7,509 nt of DNA from Candidatus Brevibacterium intestinigallinarum. GTDB taxonomy: Bacteria; Actinomycetota; Actinomycetes; Actinomycetales; Brevibacteriaceae. The notes under the pieces are model-generated. The model was not told where the DNA came from. It did no database searches and worked only from the letters and a program-made list of their open reading frames with translations. Shown piece after piece: positions 1-5,169 of the stretch. Within the stretch, counting starts at the first letter, position 1. Each line of letters starts with the position of its first letter. The translations under genes and the position numbers were made by a program. The DNA is taken from contig DWZY01000160.1 in the NCBI GenBank assembly GCA_019117325.1, positions 1-7,509 of the forward strand, given 5' to 3'.

Positions 1-198
1 CCGTTCGTCGTGCAGGGCGTGGGCTCCGCACCCGTCATCGACGGCTGGAACGAGGCGCTCGTGGGCCAGAAGGTCGGCTCGCAGATCGTCGTCGTCATTC
101 CCGCCGACAAGGGCTACGGCGACGCGGGATCGCCCCCGTCCATCCCCGGCGGAGCGACCCTCGTCTTCGTCATCGACATCCTCTCGGCCGCGGGCTGA
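1..198 (+). CDS. FKBP-type peptidyl-prolyl cis-trans isomerase, C-terminal part (5' end outside window)
   Basis: The reading frame is open from base 1 and stops with TGA at 196-198, giving the last 65 residues of a protein. They match the C-terminal half of an FKBP domain: the VIDGW segment (family consensus VIxGW, whose tryptophan floors the active site), the following ALVGQKVGSQ turn, the IPADKGYGD strand and loop with the conserved GYG tyrosine, and the closing strand LVFVIDIL. FKBPs catalyse cis-trans isomerisation of X-Pro bonds and assist protein folding. Related actinobacterial proteins in this position are often secreted lipoproteins with one or two FKBP domains, but the N-terminus is missing, so location and domain number cannot be judged. 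A second FKBP gene follows 48 bp downstream on the same strand, suggesting co-transcription. Confidence 0.88.
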   Translation, partial: PFVVQGVGSAPVIDGWNEALVGQKVGSQIVVVIPADKGYGDAGSPPSIPGGATLVFVIDILSAAG

Positions 199-246
199 GA
201 CCCGGCGCACCCCCAGAACACGCACACCCCAGCGAAGGAGACGCAC

Positions 247-627
247 ATGAGCAAGCAGAAGCCGGAGATCGACTTCCCGGGCGATGCCGCCCCGACTGAT
301 CTCGAGATCACCGACGACATCGTGGGCGACGGTCCCGAGGCCAAGGCCGGCGACACGGTCGCCGTCCACTACGTGGGTGTGGCCCACTCGACCGGCGAGG
401 AGTTCGACGCCTCGTACAACCGGGGCACCCCGCTGCAGTTCAAGCTGGGCGTCGGCATGGTCATCGCCGGCTGGGACCAGGGCGTCCAGGGCATGCGCGT
501 GGGCGGTCGCCGCACCCTGCGCATCCCGCCGCACCTGGCCTACGGGCCGAACGGCGTGCCCGGGGCGATCGGCCCGAACGAGAGCCTCATCTTCGTCTGC
601 GACCTCGAGGCCGTCGCAGGGGCCTGA
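247..627 (+). CDS. Small single-domain FKBP-type peptidyl-prolyl cis-trans isomerase
   Basis: This encodes a complete 126-residue FKBP, the usual size of a one-domain enzyme (EC 5.2.1.8). The ligand-pocket residues of the family are all present: Y42 (HYVG), F53 and D54 (EFDAS), F65, V72, I73 and W76 (VIAGWD), Y99 (AYG) and F116 (FVCDL). An active prolyl isomerase is therefore expected. There is no signal peptide or membrane segment; the start is hydrophilic (MSKQKPEID), so it is probably cytoplasmic, unlike many relatives of the upstream FKBP. The ATG is chosen because AAGGAG at 235-240 lies 6 nt before it and the FKBP core starts about 35 residues in. It follows the first FKBP gene by 48 bp, probably in one operon, and a hairpin lies 18 bp after the stop. 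Its physiological clients are unknown. Confidence 0.95.
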   Translation: MSKQKPEIDFPGDAAPTDLEITDDIVGDGPEAKAGDTVAVHYVGVAHSTGEEFDASYNRGTPLQFKLGVGMVIAGWDQGVQGMRVGGRRTLRIPPHLAYGPNGVPGAIGPNESLIFVCDLEAVAGA

Positions 628-645
628 GTCCCACTCGCAGTCCGG

Positions 646-685
646 CACCGCCGCTGAGTCCCGCACATGCGGACCAGCGGCGGTG
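646..685. terminator. Hairpin between convergent FKBP and DUF3866 genes, probable terminator
   Basis: Bases 646-656 (CACCGCCGCTG) are perfectly complementary to 675-685 (CAGCGGCGGTG), an 11-bp GC-rich stem. The enclosed bases can pair further (CCGC at 661-664 with GCGG at 669-672, loop ACAT), so nearly the whole 40 bases can fold. No real U-tract follows: the + side continues CTGCTGTCTGTCC and the - side has no T run. This is common for GC-rich actinobacterial terminators. It sits between convergent genes and could serve both. The rest of the intergenic region (686-744) holds only short inverted repeats, such as CTCAGC/GCTGAG around 698-710. Confidence 0.6.
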
Positions 686-744
686 CTGCTGTCTGTCCTC
701 AGCCGCTGAGCCTTAGAGCAGCCGAGTCTCAGCGACCGCTGGTC

Positions 745-1872
745 TCAGGAACGGAGCCTCCCGGCGGCCAGCCTGCCGGCCGCGGCGGAGGCCACGAAGG
801 CGACCGGGTCCTCGTCCAGCCCGCGTCCCATCGTCGTGAGGCGCACCGGTGACTCGCGCAGTGCTGCCAGGAGGCCGTCGGTGGGCACGTCGACGAGGGC
901 GTGTCCGGCGGTCTCCAACTGGGGCAGCTGCGCGTCCATCGCGGTGGTGACCGGGGCCTCGGCGGCGGACGGGTCCCGGGGGACCGGGATCTGGCAGCCG
1001 GGACGGGCCACCCGGCCCACAGCCGTGAGCGTGTGGTGCGAGATGCCCAGGTGACGCTCCCGCGCGTCCGCCTCCGACATGCGCAGCGCCGCGATCGGAG
1101 TGGCGCCCAGCAGGGCCGCCGCATTCAGATGGTCACCCACGACGAGGCCCGAGAACCCGTACGGCGTGCCCGTGCCCAGATTGCCGGGGCCCTGCGCCAC
1201 GACCACGATGTCCGCCTGTGCCACGTGCACCGCGGCGAGCAGTCCCGTGTGCACAGTGACCGCCTCGAGGTCGCCCCCGTGGGCCTGCCCGACCGTCACC
1301 GTCGTGTGGAGCCACCCGGCCTCCTTGAGGCCCGCGACCGCCTGCGAGAACGCCAGGGGCAGTGCCGCGCCATCGGTCATGACGTAGGCGATGCGGGCCT
1401 CGGGCCGCTCCGCCCGCACCCCCGCGATGATCGCCGGCAGTGCCGAATGGAGGTCCGCGACGACGACCGGCGTCCCGTCGATGCCCGCGGCCTCCGCGAG
1501 GGTCGTGTGATGCGGCGACTCCTGGTCATCGACCCCCAGGACCATCGTCTGCAGCGGAGAGTACCGGTCCTTCACGAGATGTCCCGGACCCGGAGCGGGG
1601 TCCGCCGGCAGGCGATCGGGTATCGCGGTCACGAGCGCGAAGCCGCCCGTGCCCAGGCGCCTGGCCAGCGCGGACACGTTCAGCAGCACAGCATCGCCGG
1701 GCTCCGGCGCGCCCACCAGATCGGTGTACGCGAGCGCGCGGACGATCAGCGCACCGTCCCGCGGTGCGCCGTCGGGGCGGGGGAGCGGGGCGTGGAGCTC
1801 GGCCTCCATTTCCCGGGCCCCGGGGCGGTCGGAGAGGACTGAGCGGACTGTCGCGCGACGCCAGTGGATCAT
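745..1872 (-). CDS. DUF3866 family protein, function unknown
   Basis: A 375-residue protein recognised as DUF3866, a family common in actinobacteria and without an assigned reaction. Recognisable family segments, in order: VRALAYTDLVG (44-54), LLNVSALARRLGTGG (63-77), GPGHLVK (95-101), YSPLQTMVLGVD (104-115), VVADLHSALP (137-146), YVMTDGAALP (163-172), GGDLEAVTVHTGL (199-211), the glycine-rich AQGPGNLGTGT (226-236), GFSG (239-242) and RERHLGISHHTL (271-282). The clustered glycines and conserved His/Asp/Glu residues suggest a small-molecule-binding or enzymatic protein, but this is inference. No signal peptide or transmembrane helix is apparent, so it is probably cytoplasmic. The ATG at 1872 is supported by a -10 box (TACAGT) ending 7 nt upstream, as for a leaderless mRNA, and by the lack of a Shine-Dalgarno sequence. 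It is divergent from pafB (19-bp gap) and convergent with the FKBP gene. Confidence 0.85.
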   Translation of the reverse strand: MIHWRRATVRSVLSDRPGAREMEAELHAPLPRPDGAPRDGALIVRALAYTDLVGAPEPGDAVLLNVSALARRLGTGGFALVTAIPDRLPADPAPGPGHLVKDRYSPLQTMVLGVDDQESPHHTTLAEAAGIDGTPVVVADLHSALPAIIAGVRAERPEARIAYVMTDGAALPLAFSQAVAGLKEAGWLHTTVTVGQAHGGDLEAVTVHTGLLAAVHVAQADIVVVAQGPGNLGTGTPYGFSGLVVGDHLNAAALLGATPIAALRMSEADARERHLGISHHTLTAVGRVARPGCQIPVPRDPSAAEAPVTTAMDAQLPQLETAGHALVDVPTDGLLAALRESPVRLTTMGRGLDEDPVAFVASAAAGRLAAGRLRS

Positions 1873-1878
1873 GGTGAG

Positions 1879-1884
1879 TACTGT
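1879..1884 (+). promoter_or_regulatory. Predicted -10 box (TACTGT) for leaderless transcription of pafBC
   Basis: TACTGT fits TANNNT and is followed by AGGGGAC (7 nt) and then GTG at 1892, the predicted first codon of pafB. Transcription would begin at or near that G, giving a leaderless mRNA. AGGGG at 1885-1889 resembles a Shine-Dalgarno core but lies only 2 nt from the GTG, too close to work well, which favours the leaderless reading. A -35 match is poor (GCGACG at 1855-1860, 18-bp spacer). The known PafBC-dependent element TTGTCRGTG-N8-TANNNT is not present here, so direct autoactivation by that element is not supported. Confidence 0.55.
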
Positions 1885-1885
1885 A
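1880..1885 (-). promoter_or_regulatory. Predicted -10 box (TACAGT) for leaderless transcription of the DUF3866 gene
   Basis: Read on the minus strand, TACAGT fits the actinobacterial sigma-70 -10 consensus TANNNT. It is followed by ACTCACC (7 nt) and then the ATG of the DUF3866 gene (first base 1872), the geometry of a leaderless transcript whose first base is the start codon. No ribosome binding site lies before this ATG. No good -35 box is seen at 16-19 bp. The box overlaps the opposite-strand -10 of pafB by five bases. Confidence 0.55.
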
Positions 1886-1891
1886 GGGGAC

Positions 1892-2989
1892 GTGTCACGA
1901 GAGCGACGTCAGACCGAGCGGCTCATGAACCTGCTCATCGCCCTGCGCGCCGCACGCGGGTGGACGGACAGAGATGCGCTGCGCCGCAGCATCGTCCAGT
2001 ACGCGGACCTGGACGACGTCGCCTTCGACCGCCAGTTCTCACGCGACAAGGCGACCCTCGAGGAACTGGGGATCGCGATCTCCTCGACCGCATGGGATGA
2101 CCCGTTCACCGGCGACACCGGGTACGGATACCGGATCGACGAGGCGGACTACGCGCTCACCCGACTCGACTTCACCCCCGCCGAGGCCGCGGTCGTCTCC
2201 GTCGCCCAGTCGCTGCTGTCCGGCACCGCGCTGGCCGCGGACGCCCGCAGCGCGCTCAACAAGCTGCGCGGCCTGGGCGACGCGTTCGCGGCACCGGAGG
2301 CCGCGCAGGACCCCGCCGCAGATGCCGGCGCGCAGGCGGAGGCCCACGTGCCCACGACGATCGCGGGGACGGCGTTCGCGGAGCTGCTGCGCGCGGTGTC
2401 CGACCGGCGCGCGGTCGTCTTCGAGTACCGCCCGCCGGGACGCGAGCCCGCCCGCCGCACGCTGGAGCCGTACGCCCTGCTGACCCGCGGCGACCGCTCG
2501 TACGTCGTGGGTCGCGACGTGCACCGCGACGATCTGCGCACCTTCCGCCTCAGCCGCATCACCGGTCGCGTATCCCGCGCGCCGCGCCGCAGTGACGGCG
2601 ACTACCGGGTGCCGGACGACTTCAGCGCGTCCGCCGCGCTGCCCGACCCCCGCACGCCGGAAGCCGCGGGCGCGACTGCCGCGACCGCGCACGAGGCCGT
2701 CCTCGCCGTGGCACCGGGGCGCGGCGTGCCCCTGCGCGAGGCCGCCCGTGACACACCTCCTCCGGTGCCGGCGGAGTCCCCGTCGATCCCCGCCGGCTGG
2801 GACGTCGTGTGCGTGGGCGTCGAGGACCTCGAGGCCTTCGCCCGCCGACTGCTGGACTTCTCGCCGTCCGTCGTCGTCCTGGGTCCCCCCGCGCTCATCC
2901 GCGCCCACGTCGAGGCCCTGCGACGCACGGAGGCGTCCCTGCGCGAGGCGCACACGGACACGACGACGGGGGAGGCCTCCCATGGCTGA
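1892..2989 (+). CDS. pafB: PafB, WYL-domain subunit of the PafBC transcriptional activator
   Basis: A 365-residue HTH-WYL protein. In mycobacteria PafB pairs with PafC to activate the RecA/LexA-independent DNA damage regulon. Residues 1-65 form the DNA-binding domain, opening with the family-typical TERLMNLLIAL (8-18) and continuing FDRQFSRDKATLEELGI (45-61). A linker rich in Ala/Asp/Glu follows near 131-152. The WYL domain spans about 160-235: VVFEYR (175-180), LEPYALLTRGDRSYVVGRD (191-209) and FRLSRI (218-223). Its WYL signature is degenerate, reading YVV at 204-206. A WCX-type C-terminal domain covers about 268-345. GTG at 1892 is chosen because it gives the usual short N-terminus (MSRERRQTERL) and lies 7 nt after a -10 box. 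An in-frame ATG at 1871 would overlap the DUF3866 start codon and has no ribosome binding site. The stop overlaps pafC by 8 bp, indicating translational coupling. The gene name rests on both sequence and the pafC-tatA-tatC-helY context. Confidence 0.9.
   Translation: MSRERRQTERLMNLLIALRAARGWTDRDALRRSIVQYADLDDVAFDRQFSRDKATLEELGIAISSTAWDDPFTGDTGYGYRIDEADYALTRLDFTPAEAAVVSVAQSLLSGTALAADARSALNKLRGLGDAFAAPEAAQDPAADAGAQAEAHVPTTIAGTAFAELLRAVSDRRAVVFEYRPPGREPARRTLEPYALLTRGDRSYVVGRDVHRDDLRTFRLSRITGRVSRAPRRSDGDYRVPDDFSASAALPDPRTPEAAGATAATAHEAVLAVAPGRGVPLREAARDTPPPVPAESPSIPAGWDVVCVGVEDLEAFARRLLDFSPSVVVLGPPALIRAHVEALRRTEASLREAHTDTTTGEASHG
2968..2975 (+). promoter_or_regulatory. Ribosome binding site of pafC, inside the pafB coding end
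   Basis: GGGGGAGG lies 6 nt before the pafC ATG at 2982, within the last codons of pafB, and fixes the pafC start. Its 3' part belongs to a perfect 10-bp palindrome, GGAGGCCTCC (2971-2980), that ends one base before the ATG. Confidence 0.7.
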
Positions 2990-3983
2990 GCGCGCGCAGG
3001 ACCGGCTGTCACGGCTGCTGGGCCTGGTCCCGTACCTGACACGGCGCCCGGGCACCGATCTCGACGAGGTCGCCGCCCACTTCGGCGTCTCCCGCGCCCA
3101 GATCGTCGACGACCTCGAGCTGCTCTTCGTGACGGGCCGACCCGGGCACATGCCGGACGACCTCATCGAGGCCGAATGGGGATCCGGGGCCGTCTACGTG
3201 GGCAATGCGGACGAGGTGTCTGTCCCCGTGCGCCTGAGCGCGCACGAGGCGGGCGGCCTGCTGCTCGCCCTCGAGTACCTCGACTCGGCGCATCGGGCCG
3301 ACCCGGAGGTGCTCGACTCCGTGCGGACCAAGCTGCGCTCGGCCGCAGGCTCGCTGCCCGGCACCGCGGTCGATGCCGCACCGCCGCGCATCCCCGCGGA
3401 CCTCGCCGCGACCGTGAGCGAGGCGATGCGGACGGACACCGCGCTCGACATCGACTACTACGTCCCGGCCCGCGACGAGCTCACCCGCCGGACGATCCGT
3501 CCGCAACGGCTGCGCCTGGGCCGCGTCTGGTACCTCGATGCGCACTGCCTCACCGCCGGCGGCGACCGGTCGTTCGCGGTCGACCGCATCCGCAGCGCCG
3601 CACCCGCGATCGCAGACGTGCAGGGCGACGCCGAGGCCCCGGTCACCGTGGCGACCGACGCACGATCCGCAGCGCCGGACGCCGGCACGGGACTGGATCT
3701 CGTGCTCGCTCCCGAGGCAGCCTGGCTGGCCGATGACCTGGCACCGGAGACGCAGGACGGCACCCGGACCGACGATGCGCGGGGGCCCGGCACGGTTGCC
3801 GTGTCGCTGCCGAGGGCGGGCCGCGCATGGGCAGTGAGGTTCCTCACGGCCCACGGTGCGGGCGTCGTCGCGGCAGCTCCGGAGCCCGCTGTCGACGCAG
3901 CCCTCGCTGCGACGCGGGAGGCACTCGCGCTCTACGACCACGCGGCACTGCCCGCTCAGGAAGAGCCCGGCCAGAAGGACTAG
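2982..3983 (+). CDS. pafC: PafC, WYL-domain subunit of the PafBC transcriptional activator
   Basis: A 333-residue HTH-WYL protein, the expected partner of PafB in a heterodimeric activator of DNA damage genes. In some relatives, such as Arthrobacter, the two are fused in one chain; here they are separate. The N-terminal helix-turn-helix (about 5-50) includes RLLGLVPYLTRRPGTDLDEV and a likely recognition segment FGVSRAQIVDDLELL. A middle segment, VRLSAHEAGGLLLALEYL (83-100), matches the region between HTH and WYL in this family. The WYL domain (about 150-210) carries an intact signature, WYLDAHC at 183-189, followed by FAVDRIR (198-204). The C-terminal WCX domain spans about 237-318. The ATG is preceded by GGGGGAGG with 6-nt spacing and overlaps the last 8 bp of pafB. 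No second promoter is needed, and the pair is probably made in equal amounts. The tail EEPGQKD ends at a TAG that is itself part of a possible -10 box for tatA. Confidence 0.9.
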   Translation: MAERAQDRLSRLLGLVPYLTRRPGTDLDEVAAHFGVSRAQIVDDLELLFVTGRPGHMPDDLIEAEWGSGAVYVGNADEVSVPVRLSAHEAGGLLLALEYLDSAHRADPEVLDSVRTKLRSAAGSLPGTAVDAAPPRIPADLAATVSEAMRTDTALDIDYYVPARDELTRRTIRPQRLRLGRVWYLDAHCLTAGGDRSFAVDRIRSAAPAIADVQGDAEAPVTVATDARSAAPDAGTGLDLVLAPEAAWLADDLAPETQDGTRTDDARGPGTVAVSLPRAGRAWAVRFLTAHGAGVVAAAPEPAVDAALAATREALALYDHAALPAQEEPGQKD

Positions 3984-3986
3984 ACT
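3981..3986 (+). promoter_or_regulatory. Possible -10 box (TAGACT) for tatA
   Basis: TAGACT fits TANNNT and begins with the pafC stop codon. It would place a start site near 3993, about 25 nt before the tatA ATG, leaving room for the AAGGAG ribosome binding site at 4007-4012. No convincing -35 box is seen at 17 bp. This could give tatAC-helY transcription separate from pafBC, but one short motif is weak evidence. Confidence 0.3.
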
Positions 3987-4017
3987 TGTCCGGAGCATCG
4001 ACCACCAAGGAGCATTC

Positions 4018-4326
4018 ATGCGCCCGGAGCCCATCCACATCCTCATCCTCGTCATCGTGATCCTCCTGATCTTCGGTGCCCCGAAGCTGCCGATGATCGC
4101 GAAGAACATCGGCAAGTCGCTCAAGGTGTTCAAGTCCGAGGTCGATGATCTGCGCGGCGAGAAGGACGGGAACGCGGGGACGACGCAGCGGGACGAGGCT
4201 CCGCGGCAGCTGGACGAGCGGTCCTCCGCACCCACGGTCGACGATGTGACGGGCTCGTCCCCGTCGCAGGACACGCAGCGCCAGACCGACCGTCCCACGG
4301 ACGACGACTCGACGCAGCGCTCCTGA
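4018..4326 (+). CDS. tatA: TatA, pore-forming subunit of the twin-arginine translocase
   Basis: A 102-residue TatA/E family protein of the Sec-independent export system, which moves folded proteins with twin-arginine signal peptides across the cytoplasmic membrane. A single short N-terminal membrane helix spans about 6-18 (IHILILVIVILLI). The FG hinge is at 19-20, followed by PKLP and an amphipathic helix to about residue 42 (KNIGKSLKVFKSEVDDL). The tail (45-102) is hydrophilic, rich in Asp, Gln, Ser and Thr, and probably disordered. Typical TatA size and the neighbouring tatC favour TatA over TatB. No TatB gene is in the window; in actinobacteria it usually lies elsewhere. AAGGAG at 4007-4012, 5 nt before the ATG, supports the start. 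The gene begins 34 bp after pafC and ends 20 bp before tatC. Confidence 0.95.
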   Translation: MRPEPIHILILVIVILLIFGAPKLPMIAKNIGKSLKVFKSEVDDLRGEKDGNAGTTQRDEAPRQLDERSSAPTVDDVTGSSPSQDTQRQTDRPTDDDSTQRS

Positions 4327-4346
4327 GCCCGCAGGTCACGGACGAG

Positions 4347-5165
4347 GTGGAGACACAGGACTCCCGGGGCTGGAAGCGATCGAAGAAGAACCCCGACCGG
4401 CGGATGCCGCTGTCGGAGCACCTCATCGAGTTCCGCAACCGGATGATCATCTGCGCCGTCGCGCTGGTGCTCGCGGCGGTCGCCGGCTGGTTCCTCTACG
4501 ACCCCGTGCTGGCGATCCTCCAGCTGCCGGTCGACGAGATCGCGGCCCAGGACGGGCGCATCGCGGAGCTCAACTACGCGGGGATCGCCTCCCCGTTCGA
4601 CATGAAGATCAAGGTGTCGCTCTTCATCGGCCTGATCCTGTCCTCGCCCGTGTGGATCCAGCAGCTGTGGGCCTTCATCGTGCCCGGACTCACGCGGACG
4701 GAGAAGCGCTACACGCTGGGCTTCGTCGCGGTGTCGATCCCGCTGTTCCTGGGCGGCGCGTGCCTCGCGTTCTTCGCGATGCCCAATGCGGTGCGCGCGC
4801 TCACGTCCTTCACCCCCGAAGGGGCCAGCAACATCATCCCGGCGCAGGAGTACCTGTCCTTCGTCATGATCATCATCGTGGTGTTCGGCCTGGCGTTCGT
4901 CCTGCCCGTCCTCATGGTGGGCCTCAACATGCTGGGGATCCTGTCTGCGAACCGGATCCGGAAGTCCTGGCGGATCGTCGTGCTCATCGTCTTCGTGTTC
5001 GCGGCGATCGCGACGCCGGCCCCGGACGCGATCTCCATGTTCTTCCTCGCCATCCCCATGCTGGCGCTCTTCTTCCTCGCCTGGCTGGTCTGCCTGCTGG
5101 GCGACCGACGACGGAAGCGGCGACTCATCGCGGAGGGCCTGTGGGAAGACCCGGCCGAGGAGTGA
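4347..5165 (+). CDS. tatC: TatC, receptor subunit of the twin-arginine translocase
   Basis: A 272-residue TatC, the multispanning protein that binds twin-arginine signal peptides. Six membrane helices can be read at about 34-50, 87-111, 125-146, 170-195, 208-222 and 229-251. Family landmarks are present: PLSEHLIEFRNRM (21-33), whose E28 and R30 match the essential HLIELR of E. coli TatC; PVWIQQLWAFIVPGL (101-115); TEKR (118-121), whose E119 matches E. coli E103; and ATPAPD (222-227) before the last helix. The position matching E. coli E170 is V185 instead of Glu. The start is GTG at 4347 with only a weak upstream GCAGG. The sole alternative is ATG at 4404 (MPLSEHL), which would remove the RSKKNPDRR segment typical of actinobacterial TatC. 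The C-terminus (253-272) is basic then acidic and should face the cytoplasm. Confidence 0.95.
   Translation: METQDSRGWKRSKKNPDRRMPLSEHLIEFRNRMIICAVALVLAAVAGWFLYDPVLAILQLPVDEIAAQDGRIAELNYAGIASPFDMKIKVSLFIGLILSSPVWIQQLWAFIVPGLTRTEKRYTLGFVAVSIPLFLGGACLAFFAMPNAVRALTSFTPEGASNIIPAQEYLSFVMIIIVVFGLAFVLPVLMVGLNMLGILSANRIRKSWRIVVLIVFVFAAIATPAPDAISMFFLAIPMLALFFLAWLVCLLGDRRRKRRLIAEGLWEDPAEE
5157..5162 (+). promoter_or_regulatory. Ribosome binding site of helY, inside the tatC coding end
   Basis: GAGGAG encodes the last two Glu codons of tatC and lies 7 nt before the helY ATG at 5170. It fixes the helY start and implies translational coupling across a 4-bp gap. Confidence 0.7.
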
Positions 5166-5169
5166 TCCC

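Noticed and set aside
698..742. Short inverted repeats (CTCAGC/GCTGAG; CAGCG/CGCTG) as a second terminator for the DUF3866 gene
   Set aside because: Stems are only 4-6 bp with tiny loops and no T run. The 646-685 hairpin is far stronger.
901..1842. A 313-codon + strand frame opposite the DUF3866 gene
   Set aside because: The minus strand encodes clear family motifs along its full length. The + translation is Arg-rich with none.
1649..1891. An N-terminal extension of pafB upstream of GTG 1892
   Set aside because: The frame is open further upstream but would overlap the DUF3866 gene by over 200 bp. PafB homologues begin close to the TERLMNLL segment, and the promoter geometry favours 1892.
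1843..1905. A PafBC-type damage element (TTGTCRGTG-N8-TANNNT) in the pafB/DUF3866 promoter
   Set aside because: The 9-mers at the correct distance upstream of both -10 boxes do not match, and the nearby CTGTCGCGC lies too far from the -10.
2039..3166. A 375-codon minus-strand frame across pafB and the start of pafC
   Set aside because: It is a shadow of pafB/pafC, with Arg/Gly-rich low-complexity translation and no start signal.
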